Origin: a virus
Virus record (IMG/VR): IMGVR_UViG_3300033553_000698
Span: 1-42,829 of that record
Length of the DNA stretch: 42,829 nt
Direction: 5' to 3' (one strand)
In this document: one piece after another, positions 22,436 through 30,985 of the stretch
Numbering within the stretch: the first letter of the stretch is position 1
How the letters are laid out: the number at the start of each line of letters is the position of its first letter
Notes under the pieces: model-generated
Database searches by the model: none
Seen by the model: only the letters and a program-made list of their open reading frames with translations
What the model was told of the DNA's origin: nothing
Made by a program: the position numbers and the translations under genes

Positions 22436-22798
22436 ATGGCAAACGAAAATCTAACTTCAATAGAAAAACAAATCGGCGATAAGTACGCTGGTTTACTGCA
22501 AGGCGCTATTCGTTTCGCTATTCAGCAAGAATCAGCTTCATTTTCAACATTGGCATTAAGAACCAAAGTTGTTGCCAAAATAAAAGATGGCCACTTACAA
22601 CGCTTGGTTTTAGAATCTCCAAAACACTCTTTTATACATCATTACGGTTTTGAAGGAATCCGATCCAACAGGCGAAAATTAAGTTTAGAAACTAGAAATC
22701 ACTTATCAGATTTAAAGCAAATAGCCATTTTAAATGGTTTGGCCAACGAAATAGGCAATTTAAGAGCCGACGAAGTAACTGCAACAATAAATTTCTAA
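22436..22798 (+). CDS. Small tail protein before the tape measure
   Basis: 120 aa. Helical N-terminus (LTSIEKQIGDKYAGLLQGAI) and a mixed C-terminal half with SPKHSFIHHYGFEGIR, typical of small tail completion proteins. It is 4 bases from the tape measure start. Behind the late promoter at 22393 with a very short leader. Confidence 0.58.
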   Translation: MANENLTSIEKQIGDKYAGLLQGAIRFAIQQESASFSTLALRTKVVAKIKDGHLQRLVLESPKHSFIHHYGFEGIRSNRRKLSLETRNHLSDLKQIAILNGLANEIGNLRADEVTATINF

Positions 22799-22802
22799 AG
22801 CA

Positions 22803-25739
22803 ATGGCAGAGGAAGATATTAAAAGAAAAATATCCATTTGGATAAACGACAAAGAAGTTAATGACAGCCTTGGAGGAATTGGGCGTGAAATTGGCAAGTT
22901 AAAACGTGAAATAAAAGAAGCTACAGACCCAGCCGACAGGGCGCGGTTAAATAAACAATTAATCGAAACCAAAAAACGATATGCCGATATTAATACCGAA
23001 ATTAATGGCACAAATGGTTTTTTAGACAAAATGAAAGCCAAACTCGGCCCCATCGCTTCGGGGTTTTTGGCTGCTTTTTCTATAGGCGCACTTGTTACCG
23101 GCGCAATGGCCGCATTAAGAGGCGCTACCAAAACAATTAACGATTTTGAACAAGGAATTGCCGATTTAAAAGCGATTACCGGTGCAACTGGCGATGATTT
23201 AGAATACTTAAAAAAACAGGCAATAGATTTAGGCGCAAAAACAAAAGGCGGCGCTATTGCTGTTGTTGAAGCCTACAAATTAATAGCATCTGCCAAACCT
23301 GAATTATTAGAAGATGTAAAAGCATTAAATGCCGTTACGGAAGCTACACTTATCCTGGCGCAAGCCTCCGGAATGGAATTGCCAAAAGCGGCAACCGCTT
23401 TAACGGATGCGATGAATCAATATGGCGTTGATGCCAAAGAAGCAATTCCTTTTGTAGATGCTTTGGCGGCTGGTGCTAAATATGGTTCCGCCGAAATTGA
23501 AAATGAAACGGAATCTTTATTGAAATTTGGTGCCGTTGCCCGTACTTCAAATGTAAATATTAAAGAAAGCGTTGGCCTAATTCAATTAATGGCCGAAAAT
23601 GGTGAAAAAGGCGCTGAAGCTGGTACCAAATTAAGAAACATCCTTTTAAAAATTTCTGCTCCGGATGCACTTCCTAAAGAAGCACAGGCAATTTTCAAGG
23701 AATTGGGAATTGATATGGAATTTTTAAAAGATAAATCCATTCCTGTTCAGCAAAAATTAGAAGCTTTAAAACCATTATTGCAAGATAACGCCAATATTGT
23801 AAAAGTTTTTGGAATTGAAAATGCCACAGCTGCTTTAAATGTTCTTGGTCATACCGACAGACTTGCCGAACTGACTTCTAAAATGGGCGAAGTTGGTGTT
23901 GCTTCAGAACAAGCCGCCATTAAAATGGATACTGTTCAGGGTAAATCTGACCTTTTAGCCAGTAAATATGATAGTTTAATACTATCCGTAAGTACTGGAG
24001 GTGGAGCGGTTTCAAACTTCTTTAAATTCTGGATTGATGGCGCTTCAAGTGCATTAGATGGTTTAACCAGGCTAAATTCGTCATGGGATGAGTTGTATGA
24101 AAAAGCTGCTGGTGAAGGCTCTGCAAAAGGAGTTAAATCATTTGCCGAAAGGTTTAACAATTTAGCTGGCACAGGTAATGATGCGGAAGTGGCAAAATCA
24201 GTAAAAGAAGCTGCTAGAAATACGCTTTTTGCCCTAAAAGAATCTTATAAGGAAAATCAAACTAAAATTGATGAATACAACCCATGGGCACATTTTTCAG
24301 GATTGCCAGAAAGGGATTTAAAGGTTAGAAAAGAGGAATTAACCAAAGAAATTGCTTCTTATGAATCTATTATTGCTGAAGCAAATAATAAAATTAACGC
24401 TTTTGAAAACCCAAATTTAGGTTCAGGCACTCCAACAACACCGGGAACACCAAAAACGCCAACAGGGACAAAAAGTGAAGACCCAAAAATAAAAGCCGCC
24501 AAAGATGCCCAGGACAAACTGACCGAATTAGAAAATAAATATGAAAAAGAAAAATTACAGCGACTAGCCGTAACCAATGAAGCAAAAGCACAATTGGCAC
24601 GCGATGAAGCTATTAATGCTGCCATAGCTTTAGGCGCAAAAAAAGAATTATTAGACAACATTGAAGCTGAACATAAAATTAAAATTGACGAAGGCAAACT
24701 AAAAGATGAAGAAATTGAATTACTAAGGCTTGCCGATTTTGAAGCCCGAAAAAAGGAACTTTTAAATGAAATTGCCATAGCTAAAGAAGAAGAAGACCTT
24801 GCTGCTGAACTATTAAAAGCCGAACTAGACTATGAAAAACAAGCGTTAGAATTAGAAAATCTCAAATTAACACTTGAAGAAAAAGCCGAACTTGAAAAGT
24901 TAATTGAAATTTCAAAAGGTATTGCCCTTCAAAAAATAAAAGACAAATTTCAAAAAGAAGAGTTAAAAAAATCAGAAGATATTGCCAAAGCTAAAAAGCA
25001 ATTAAATGATGATATTATAAATGGCGCCATTGATTTAGCCGGTAGAGAAACCCGAGTTGGTCAAGGACTTTTGGCTATCAAAGGTATGCTGGCCGCTAAA
25101 GAAATGCTTATTCAATTGGGTGTTTTCCAATCTAAAGCGGCTGTTGCCGTTGGTGAAGCAACTTTAGCAACAGGTGTTGGTGCTGCCAATACGGCTAAGG
25201 TTGGATTTCCTCAAAACGTTCCGTTATTAATAGCTTTTGCCGCCCAAGCTGTTGGTATAATTTCAGCAATTAAAGGAGCAATTGGCGCTTCAAAATCTGC
25301 AAAAACACCTTCTTTTTATAATGGTGGCTATACCGGTAACCAAGCCATTGGGTATGACCAATATGGCAAAGTAGTTGGTGACGTTCATGAAGAAGAATGG
25401 GTAGGCCCTAAAATAATGACACAAAACCCAAAGTATGCCGCAAACTTCGCTTATTTAGAAGCCGAAAGGCAAAGGATAACACGTGGTTATTTTAATGGTG
25501 GGAGCGTAAGTTCCGTTGCCAATTCTGCACCTTCATTTGTTGCTGAAACTTCAAGTGCTCCAGCAACAAATTATGATCAAAATTTGATTAATATTTTGCA
25601 AAGAGCATCCGTAGTTTTAGAAAAAATAGAAAGTAACGGCATTTTGGCTGTTGTTTCCAACAAAGATTATAAGTCTATGAAATTGCTTCAGGAAGGCATT
25701 AACGATTACAATGATTTAAGAAACACAAATAAAGTATAA
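22803..25739 (+). CDS. Tail tape measure protein
   Basis: 978 aa, sets tail length and is ejected ahead of DNA. Residues 10-75 are coiled coil; 75-105 are a hydrophobic segment (LGPIASGFLAAFSIGALVTG); residues 110-320 match the TP901 tape measure core (FEQGIADLKAITGATGDDLEYLKK, in two parts, then AVVEAYKLIASAKPELLEDV). 540-740 is a long charged coiled coil rich in Glu, Lys and Leu; 795-845 contains two further hydrophobic segments, including PLLIAFAAQAVGIISAIKGA. The C-terminus has Gly/Asn-rich loops. Near 1,000 residues predict a tail of about 150 nm at the usual 1.5 angstrom per residue. Its stop overlaps the next start. Confidence 0.92.
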   Translation: MAEEDIKRKISIWINDKEVNDSLGGIGREIGKLKREIKEATDPADRARLNKQLIETKKRYADINTEINGTNGFLDKMKAKLGPIASGFLAAFSIGALVTGAMAALRGATKTINDFEQGIADLKAITGATGDDLEYLKKQAIDLGAKTKGGAIAVVEAYKLIASAKPELLEDVKALNAVTEATLILAQASGMELPKAATALTDAMNQYGVDAKEAIPFVDALAAGAKYGSAEIENETESLLKFGAVARTSNVNIKESVGLIQLMAENGEKGAEAGTKLRNILLKISAPDALPKEAQAIFKELGIDMEFLKDKSIPVQQKLEALKPLLQDNANIVKVFGIENATAALNVLGHTDRLAELTSKMGEVGVASEQAAIKMDTVQGKSDLLASKYDSLILSVSTGGGAVSNFFKFWIDGASSALDGLTRLNSSWDELYEKAAGEGSAKGVKSFAERFNNLAGTGNDAEVAKSVKEAARNTLFALKESYKENQTKIDEYNPWAHFSGLPERDLKVRKEELTKEIASYESIIAEANNKINAFENPNLGSGTPTTPGTPKTPTGTKSEDPKIKAAKDAQDKLTELENKYEKEKLQRLAVTNEAKAQLARDEAINAAIALGAKKELLDNIEAEHKIKIDEGKLKDEEIELLRLADFEARKKELLNEIAIAKEEEDLAAELLKAELDYEKQALELENLKLTLEEKAELEKLIEISKGIALQKIKDKFQKEELKKSEDIAKAKKQLNDDIINGAIDLAGRETRVGQGLLAIKGMLAAKEMLIQLGVFQSKAAVAVGEATLATGVGAANTAKVGFPQNVPLLIAFAAQAVGIISAIKGAIGASKSAKTPSFYNGGYTGNQAIGYDQYGKVVGDVHEEEWVGPKIMTQNPKYAANFAYLEAERQRITRGYFNGGSVSSVANSAPSFVAETSSAPATNYDQNLINILQRASVVLEKIESNGILAVVSNKDYKSMKLLQEGINDYNDLRNTNKV

Positions 25740-26794
25740 TGAGTTTTATTCCATACAATACCGCCGATTTTGCTTTTACGCTTGATGATTCTAAGTTTTT
25801 AGACATTTCAACCCTAAATGAAAACACTTATTTTACGTTGCAATTGGTTATTAAATACTATGATTTTTACGATGCCGTTCAACAAACTGAAACCTTAAAT
25901 TACAAACTACCGCTTTTTAATAAAAAACGCATTTTTAGTGTTGGAGAAATTATTCACAGAAATTTAAGCAGTATTTCAAGTTTAAATTCTCAACAATTGC
26001 AGTATAAAACGGCCTTGGTTGATATTACGATTAAAGAATATGATTTTTTGGATCCAGAAACGGTTATTTCTTCTGAAGAAATGCTGGCAATTAAATTTAT
26101 TGCAGGGCCGTTACCTGTTTTAATTGATGCAAATAAAGCATTATTATCGGTAAATGCCAATGCCTCAAGATTTACGCCTTTAGGCTACGTTTCTGTAAAT
26201 TTTTTATTGCCGGTTGGCGATTATACTTTTGAAATTTCAAAAAATGGTGTTGTTGTATTTTCAGAAATTATAAGTGCCACAATTACCGACAATGTTTATA
26301 CCAAAACCTTAAAAGTTTCATTGTACAACGCATTACCGGGCGATATTTTCACAATGTCAATAAAAGACACTTTAATTTTAAAAACCATTGAAATTGTTGA
26401 TTATCAATTGTATTCAAATACTGTTTTGTTTGTGAATGAATTCAAATTATTGGAATCGTTGGAGTGTACCGGTGATTTTTCTTTTCCTGATGATTATGAT
26501 CAAATTACGCATAAATACAAACGTAATTTAATTGAGATTTTAGAAATAATCAGCACTAAAAAAGAAACCAACTTTCTGATAGATACGGGTTGGGTTTTAG
26601 AAACCGACGGTATAACAATTGACAGTTTGCTCATGGGCAAAAAAGCCTGGTTATTAAAAGAGTCAAATAAAGTGGCTGAGTTGGTTCCGATTTCTAAAAA
26701 AAATACAGCCATTGACAGCAAAAGAGAATCTTTTCAATATGATTTAGAGTTTAAAATTAATTCAACTTACAATGCACAAAATTATATATTCTAG
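25739..26794 (+). CDS. Distal tail protein
   Basis: 351 aa, beta-rich, directly after the tape measure (TAATG overlap). N-terminal SFIPYNTADFAFTLDDSKF and later FLLPVGDYTFEISKNGVV are strand-rich like distal tail or hub proteins. It overlaps the next gene by 23 bases. The pair makes up the tail tip in the usual siphovirus order. No enzymatic motif. Confidence 0.6.
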   Translation: MSFIPYNTADFAFTLDDSKFLDISTLNENTYFTLQLVIKYYDFYDAVQQTETLNYKLPLFNKKRIFSVGEIIHRNLSSISSLNSQQLQYKTALVDITIKEYDFLDPETVISSEEMLAIKFIAGPLPVLIDANKALLSVNANASRFTPLGYVSVNFLLPVGDYTFEISKNGVVVFSEIISATITDNVYTKTLKVSLYNALPGDIFTMSIKDTLILKTIEIVDYQLYSNTVLFVNEFKLLESLECTGDFSFPDDYDQITHKYKRNLIEILEIISTKKETNFLIDTGWVLETDGITIDSLLMGKKAWLLKESNKVAELVPISKKNTAIDSKRESFQYDLEFKINSTYNAQNYIF

Positions 26795-28580
26795 TTTTGA
26801 ATTAGATTTAACTCCTTTTGAAATTACAACGGTTGAAGAAAATCATTGGTTTAGCGACCAGTTTTTTACAAAATATTCTTTTCCTTTTGACATTAAATTA
26901 ATTGAAGCATTAATTAAAGTTTTCGGGAATTTATTGGATGATAACAATGTGGTGTTAGAAACTTATTTTGAGGTTTTATATGTCGAAGGCAATAAGATTG
27001 AAACTGCTGTTTTAGAAATAAATTCTCAAAAAGGATTAATTCTAAATGCAAAAATTCGTTACGGTTTTGATGAATTACCAAACTGGGATAAAAAGTTAGC
27101 GGAACTGCCTTTGGAAGTAACGGCAATTGCAGATATTTATGCACACGCTAAAACCATTATTCCGCAAACTTGGCCAGCCGTAAATTACAACTATCCGCAA
27201 ATTCATACCGATAAATACGATACAACAGATGTTACCTGGTCAACGTTTCAAAAAATAATTAACAACTATAAAGCCGGTGAATTTTTGGTGAATACTTATT
27301 TGGTAGAAGATTTTGCCAATCGCAATATTATACAGCCATTTCCTTACGATTTACATATTTTAACGGCTGGTTTTTTAGATGCCGGCTATACTTTAAAAGG
27401 CGATGTAACAACCGATGAAATATTTAAAAAGCGTTGCTTGGTTTCCGATATTGATTATTTTGAAGTGCGTGGAAATATTGTTGATTTTATCGTACTTAAG
27501 TCGGAGCACTCAGAAATAGTAGATCAGCAGTATGCTGCTTATAATAATACGTATACGGATATCTTACCTTCAAATACTTATAGAATTACAGGTACGGCAA
27601 CTTGTTATACACATTATAATCCTTTGGGAAATAGGGCTTCCTTTGTTTCAATAAAATATAATGGGACTCAAATACTTTATGCTTTTACAAGTTTGTTATG
27701 GGGAACACCTCCAAAGGTTGTATTTAATGTTGATCGTACATTTCAATCTAATTCAGACATTAGCGCTCAGTTATTATTATTTGAAGCAGGAGGTTCTTAT
27801 GATGCCAGAACAGGAACAATTTTCGATCTAAAAATAGAAAGGGTTTTAGAAAATGCGCCTTCTGAAATACGTTTAAATAATGAAGTTAATTTAAAAAATG
27901 TGGTGCCGGATATGACTTTTGGAAAATATGTTTCCATATTAAAAAACTGGTCAAATATTGATTTAGACATTATTGGAAAAGATATTTACATGAATTTTAT
28001 TGAAAATGAAATTAACTATAATGATGCGGAAGATTTAAGCAATTTTGAAGTTTTAGAACCTAGTAAAAAATTTAACAATGATGTTTCCTTTTTACTAAAA
28101 TTTGCCGATGTAGATTCTGAAGCGTATAAATATGATGTAATTTTTCAAAACAAAGCCGGATTTGAAGCATCAGACAAAAATGTAAACAAACAAACCAATA
28201 CAATCACTATTGATGCCCTGCCATTGCCTCAAAAATATGCGGAAGGTGTGGAAACTGCCTTTGCTTTTGACCATAGTGGAAATAATAAAATATATACAGT
28301 GCTTTACGATGGTTTAAATGCTGAAGGTTTAAATTTAACTGATGACATTACGCCGCTTCTAATTCCTACGGTACATCATAACCATTATAAAAAATGGTTT
28401 AATTTTAGAATTAATGCCATTAATTATGACTGGACATTTAAAATGTTTTCAGAAAAACTACAAAAGATAAAAAAGAAAGTTTGGGCTTATGGCCGTTATC
28501 TTATAGTGAAAAGCATTAGTAAAACCCAAATAGACGAAGATTTATACGAAGTAGATATTGAAACCGATAGTATGCCTTAA
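26772..28580 (+). CDS. Tail tip / baseplate hub protein
   Basis: 602 aa. Beta-rich over its length, with an N-terminal part (KIIYSSFELDLTPFEITTVE) and a C-terminal part (DALPLPQKYAEGVETAFAFD near 479-498, then KMFSEKLQKIKKKVWAYGRY near 556-575) typical of large hub proteins of Bacteroidota siphophages. It is the last plus-strand late gene; its stop overlaps the integrase stop on the other strand. Function by place and size. Confidence 0.65.
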   Translation: MHKIIYSSFELDLTPFEITTVEENHWFSDQFFTKYSFPFDIKLIEALIKVFGNLLDDNNVVLETYFEVLYVEGNKIETAVLEINSQKGLILNAKIRYGFDELPNWDKKLAELPLEVTAIADIYAHAKTIIPQTWPAVNYNYPQIHTDKYDTTDVTWSTFQKIINNYKAGEFLVNTYLVEDFANRNIIQPFPYDLHILTAGFLDAGYTLKGDVTTDEIFKKRCLVSDIDYFEVRGNIVDFIVLKSEHSEIVDQQYAAYNNTYTDILPSNTYRITGTATCYTHYNPLGNRASFVSIKYNGTQILYAFTSLLWGTPPKVVFNVDRTFQSNSDISAQLLLFEAGGSYDARTGTIFDLKIERVLENAPSEIRLNNEVNLKNVVPDMTFGKYVSILKNWSNIDLDIIGKDIYMNFIENEINYNDAEDLSNFEVLEPSKKFNNDVSFLLKFADVDSEAYKYDVIFQNKAGFEASDKNVNKQTNTITIDALPLPQKYAEGVETAFAFDHSGNNKIYTVLYDGLNAEGLNLTDDITPLLIPTVHHNHYKKWFNFRINAINYDWTFKMFSEKLQKIKKKVWAYGRYLIVKSISKTQIDEDLYEVDIETDSMP

Positions 28581-29749
28581 TTCAAAAATTTAACTGTTGA
28601 TTTCTGTATATTTTTATCGGCTACTTTCAAATCTTTCGGCGTATAAGTGTCAGTTTGCGCAGAACTGTAATGCCTTGCCTGATCTCTAACCGAAATTAAA
28701 GGAACACCGGCACGCAATAAATCGGTAATGCCACTATCTTTTAAACTGTACCAATGAATGTTTTTATTAATTGAAAGTAATAATCTCATTTTTGCCCAGC
28801 CTTTCGTAATTTTATCCGGATGAATTTTTAAAGGACCAGGACGAAAGTTATCAGATGAAAATAAATAATCGCTTTGGGTTGCAGTTTTTAAATGCTCAAT
28901 TAAAAACGGAATCATTTCATTCGGAATTGTAATAGATTGATTTTTTCTATTTTTAGAATCTTCAGAGTCAATCCAAATAGTAGAGTTTATTAAAGAAATG
29001 CTCGATACTCTTAGTTTTGTAATTTCTGTCCGTCTAATTAAGCAGTAATAACACGCCATACACAAAGTGAGAAAATGGATATTGTTCTTTTCCCAATAAT
29101 CGAAAATGATTTTTCTTAAATTTTCAGGAATTAAAACGCGTTTTTTTTCCTTTTTATTGATTTTGCTAAATACCGTTGCCGGATTGGCTGTGATATATTT
29201 TTTTTCAAGTAAAAAAGTACTCAAAGTACCCAAAAAAGAAAGGTAGTTATCTCGAGTTCTTGCCGAAACGCCATTTTCATACCTAGCATTATCAAGGTAA
29301 GCCCCAATAAAATCGACGTCAAATTTATAGGCTAATATATCCTGTTGCTTGGTTTCTATTAAATAATTTTCGAGAATATTAATTTGAGATTTGTACGTTT
29401 TAAAAGTATCCCACCGTAAATTGTCATCATCATACTCAGTTTTAACACGTTTAATATAAATTTTAAGCGTATCGGAAAATTTTGTCAGTTCCTTGGTTCC
29501 TTTATTGGCGTAAAAAGGATTCCAGCCACTTTCTAAACGCTTATTAATTTCCAAAATCATTCTTTTGGCTAATTTTCTACGCTCAATGAGGCTTTTTAAT
29601 GGTTTAACCCTTGGATGTTTTCTCTCTAATTTCTCGGTAATCGGATTTTTCACGTAGTAAACTATTCGCCAAACCTTATTCTCGTGGAGTTCCGCAGGAA
29701 AATAGTCAATAAATACTGTTGCTTTTTGTGAATTTTGAAGTTTAGACAT
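28577..29749 (-). CDS. int: Tyrosine-type site-specific integrase
   Basis: 390 aa tyrosine recombinase. Residues 90-185 form the SAM-like core-binding domain (FSDTLKIYIKRVKTEYDDDN near 91-110). The catalytic domain has Arg in CLIRRTE (239/240), SLKDSG at 335-340 where Lys337 takes the place of the usual second Arg, as in many Bacteroidota phage integrases, His360 in ARHYSS and Tyr369 in TDTYTP. N-terminal residues 10-60 are an arm-binding-like domain. It lies next to attP at 29867, and its gene runs convergently into the tail hub gene. It catalyses integration into a tRNA gene. Confidence 0.9.
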   Translation of the reverse strand: MSKLQNSQKATVFIDYFPAELHENKVWRIVYYVKNPITEKLERKHPRVKPLKSLIERRKLAKRMILEINKRLESGWNPFYANKGTKELTKFSDTLKIYIKRVKTEYDDDNLRWDTFKTYKSQINILENYLIETKQQDILAYKFDVDFIGAYLDNARYENGVSARTRDNYLSFLGTLSTFLLEKKYITANPATVFSKINKKEKKRVLIPENLRKIIFDYWEKNNIHFLTLCMACYYCLIRRTEITKLRVSSISLINSTIWIDSEDSKNRKNQSITIPNEMIPFLIEHLKTATQSDYLFSSDNFRPGPLKIHPDKITKGWAKMRLLLSINKNIHWYSLKDSGITDLLRAGVPLISVRDQARHYSSAQTDTYTPKDLKVADKNIQKSTVKFLN

Positions 29750-29791
29750 TTTTTTTTTACATCTGAATTGTCAGTTGTAAAATATTAATAA

Positions 29792-29815
29792 TCTATTTGA
29801 ACCAAATTTGAACCA
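29792..29815. repeat. attP arm-type repeat, left
   Basis: TCTATTTGAACCAAATTTGA and four more bases; a near copy is at 29953-29975. Each contains TTTGAACC twice. They flank the tRNA-derived core and are good candidates for integrase arm sites. Confidence 0.6.
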
Positions 29816-29831
29816 CTTTTTTATAAGAAAA

Positions 29832-29854
29832 CCTATAAACTCAATGTTTATAGG
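29832..29854 (-). terminator. Hairpin after the tRNA 3' end in attP
   Basis: CCTATAAAC and GTTTATAGG around a 5-base loop. On the minus strand a T-rich run follows. In the lysogen it would end transcription of the rebuilt host tRNA gene. Confidence 0.6.
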
Positions 29855-29866
29855 CTTTCGTTAAAG

Positions 29867-29890
29867 TGCGGGCGGAGAGACTCGAACTCT
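29867..29890 (-). other. attP: attP core: 3' end of a host tRNA gene
   Basis: On the minus strand this reads AGAGTTCGAGTCTCTCCGCC and then CGCA: T-loop TTCGAGT with the 3' side of the T stem, then seven acceptor bases and a discriminator A. No other part of a tRNA is present. Such fragments restore a host tRNA gene on integration, and the integrase gene lies 117 bases away. The tRNA isotype cannot be told. Confidence 0.82.
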
Positions 29891-29952
29891 TTAAGGCCTA
29901 TTTTTAAATTTTAATTCATTGATAATCAATATTAAAAACTGTGTTATTTTTT

Positions 29953-29975
29953 TCTATTTGAACCAATTTTGAACC
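29953..29975. repeat. attP arm-type repeat, right
   Basis: TCTATTTGAACCAATTTTGA and three more bases, 161 bases from the left copy and on the other side of the core. Two TTTGAACC units. Confidence 0.6.
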
Positions 29976-29987
29976 GGTTTAAAACTC

Positions 29988-30077
29988 TTAATTGTCTTGT
30001 TTATCAAACCACTCAGACAAATCAGTATTTTCATTTTCTGTAATTTCAATTTCAATTGTTAAATCTTTATTTTTCAT
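29988..30077 (-). CDS. Acidic 29-aa peptide
   Basis: ATG at 30077-30075 to TAA at 29988. Sequence is very acidic (TIEIEITENENTDLSEWFD). It lies between the repressor and attP on the same strand as both, so it might be in the repressor transcript. Short; may be a real small protein or chance. Confidence 0.4.
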   Translation of the reverse strand: MKNKDLTIEIEITENENTDLSEWFDKQDN

Positions 30078-30116
30078 AACAATCAAATTTTTAAATGTTT
30101 GTTTTTATAAACCACC

Positions 30117-30494
30117 CTAAGCAGTTTTCCCATTTTTTAAACCAAGCAAATTTTTAAAATCTTGCTTGTCTTGTTTTAGTTCTTCGTTTTGGATTTCAAG
30201 CAGTTTTATGCGTTTTTCCTTTTCAATACACATTTTACAAGTTGTTACATAGTTTTCTTCGTCCTCTGCCAAAACGTCTAAATGCCGTTTTTGCTCAATT
30301 CCTGTGATTAACCAGTATAAATCTACATCGGGAAAAATAGACATGTATTTGTCTATTGCATCAGAATTAATACTCCTTTTTAATGCATCTGGTTTAAAAT
30401 TTGAATAAGTCATGCCAATTTTTTCAGGTAATTTTGTTACAGTAATTCCCTTGTTTTCAGCGTACTGAATCATTCTTGATTTAATAGTAGACAT
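30117..30494 (-). CDS. CI-like phage repressor
   Basis: 125 aa. The N-terminal 65 residues are an XRE-type HTH (IQYAENKGITVTKLPEKIGM, later SINSDAIDKYMSIFPDVDLYWLITG, a form common in Bacteroidota phage repressors). The C-terminal 40 residues are a coiled coil (EKEKRIKLLEIQNEELKQDK) and probably dimerise; no LexA-type peptidase is present, so induction is not by classic RecA-driven self-cleavage. It is divergent from a Cro-like gene, with operators between; one operator overlaps its own start codon. Confidence 0.82.
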   Translation of the reverse strand: MSTIKSRMIQYAENKGITVTKLPEKIGMTYSNFKPDALKRSINSDAIDKYMSIFPDVDLYWLITGIEQKRHLDVLAEDEENYVTTCKMCIEKEKRIKLLEIQNEELKQDKQDFKNLLGLKNGKTA

Positions 30495-30504
30495 TTTTTT
30501 GTCT
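30489..30504. promoter_or_regulatory. Operator O1 of the lysis-lysogeny switch
   Basis: AGAC, 8 bases, GTCT. Its left half covers the repressor start codon (complement 30492-30494), so binding here would block the repressor's own expression. Centre to centre 31 bases from O2, about three helical turns. Confidence 0.68.
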
Positions 30505-30509
30505 TTTTA

Positions 30510-30542
30510 TTTGTTTTATAGACTTTTTTATGTCTATATTTG
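30510..30542 (+). promoter_or_regulatory. Early rightward promoter
   Basis: TTTG at 30510-30513 and TATATTTG at 30535-30542, a canonical Bacteroidota -33/-7 pair with a 21-base spacer. O2 lies within it. It should drive the Cro-like gene and early operon. Confidence 0.68.
30519..30536. promoter_or_regulatory. Operator O2 of the lysis-lysogeny switch
   Basis: TAGAC, 8 bases, GTCTA. It occupies the spacer of the rightward promoter and touches the -7 element, so repressor bound here would shut off the early operon. Confidence 0.72.
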
Positions 30543-30612
30543 TTATTAGTAAAATGTTTATTACTGTTAGCAAGTTAATAATTATAAAACCAATTACAAA
30601 ACATAGTTTTCT

Positions 30613-30867
30613 ATGATTTCAAAAACTGAAAAATTAAAGTATAAAGCAATTTTAGGTCATCGGTATGTTGCCAAAATTACTGTTGTTCTAAATGAAACAA
30701 ATGAAACGGATACGTCTGGCAAACCCTATTCTAGTGGTATGATTCGTCAGGTGTTCAATGGGTTCTCTGAAAACATAGTGGTTGAATCGGCTATTATTGA
30801 AGCTGTTAAGCGACAAAAAAAATACCTAGCCGACTACGAAAAGAAAAAATCAACTATTCTAAAATAG
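30613..30867 (+). CDS. Cro-like early regulator
   Basis: 84 aa. Residues 10-55 could form a compact HTH (LGHRYVAKITVVLNETNETD then SSGMIRQVFNGFSEN), followed by a basic helix. It is the first gene rightward of the switch, divergent from the repressor. The size and place are those of Cro. The HTH call is moderate since the turn is irregular. Confidence 0.62.
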   Translation: MISKTEKLKYKAILGHRYVAKITVVLNETNETDTSGKPYSSGMIRQVFNGFSENIVVESAIIEAVKRQKKYLADYEKKKSTILK

Positions 30868-30888
30868 ATAAAAGCATTTAAAATCTTT

Positions 30889-30913
30889 GGTAGTTAGGAG
30901 GGTTAAAACTACC
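30889..30913 (+). promoter_or_regulatory. Upstream hairpin of a possible attenuator
   Basis: GGTAGTT and AACTACC, seven pairs, before the terminator hairpin. AAAACTAC at 30905-30912 can instead pair with GTAGTTTT at 30960-30967, the 3' side and T tract of the terminator, so the two folds exclude each other. Confidence 0.45.
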
Positions 30914-30933
30914 ATCTTTTTCATAGCAATTTT

Positions 30934-30969
30934 CTACTCTCGTTAAGAGATTTTCGAGAGTAGTTTTTT
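30934..30969 (+). terminator. Intrinsic terminator between Cro-like gene and early operon
   Basis: CTACTCTCG (30934-30942), 12-base loop, CGAGAGTAG (30955-30963), then six T. Nine perfect pairs. Read-through or antitermination is needed to reach the early operon from the rightward promoter. Confidence 0.82.
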
Positions 30970-30985
30970 AAAACCAACAAACAAA

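Noticed and set aside
22760-24778. Long minus-strand frames within the tape measure gene (for example 22760-23131 and 24359-24778)
   Set aside because: They mirror the biased coding of the plus-strand gene and have Ser/Leu-rich low-complexity translations with no motifs or start context.
29867-29890. A full tRNA gene
   Set aside because: Only the T-loop, 3' T stem and acceptor end are present; no D arm, anticodon arm or 5' acceptor strand lies next to it.
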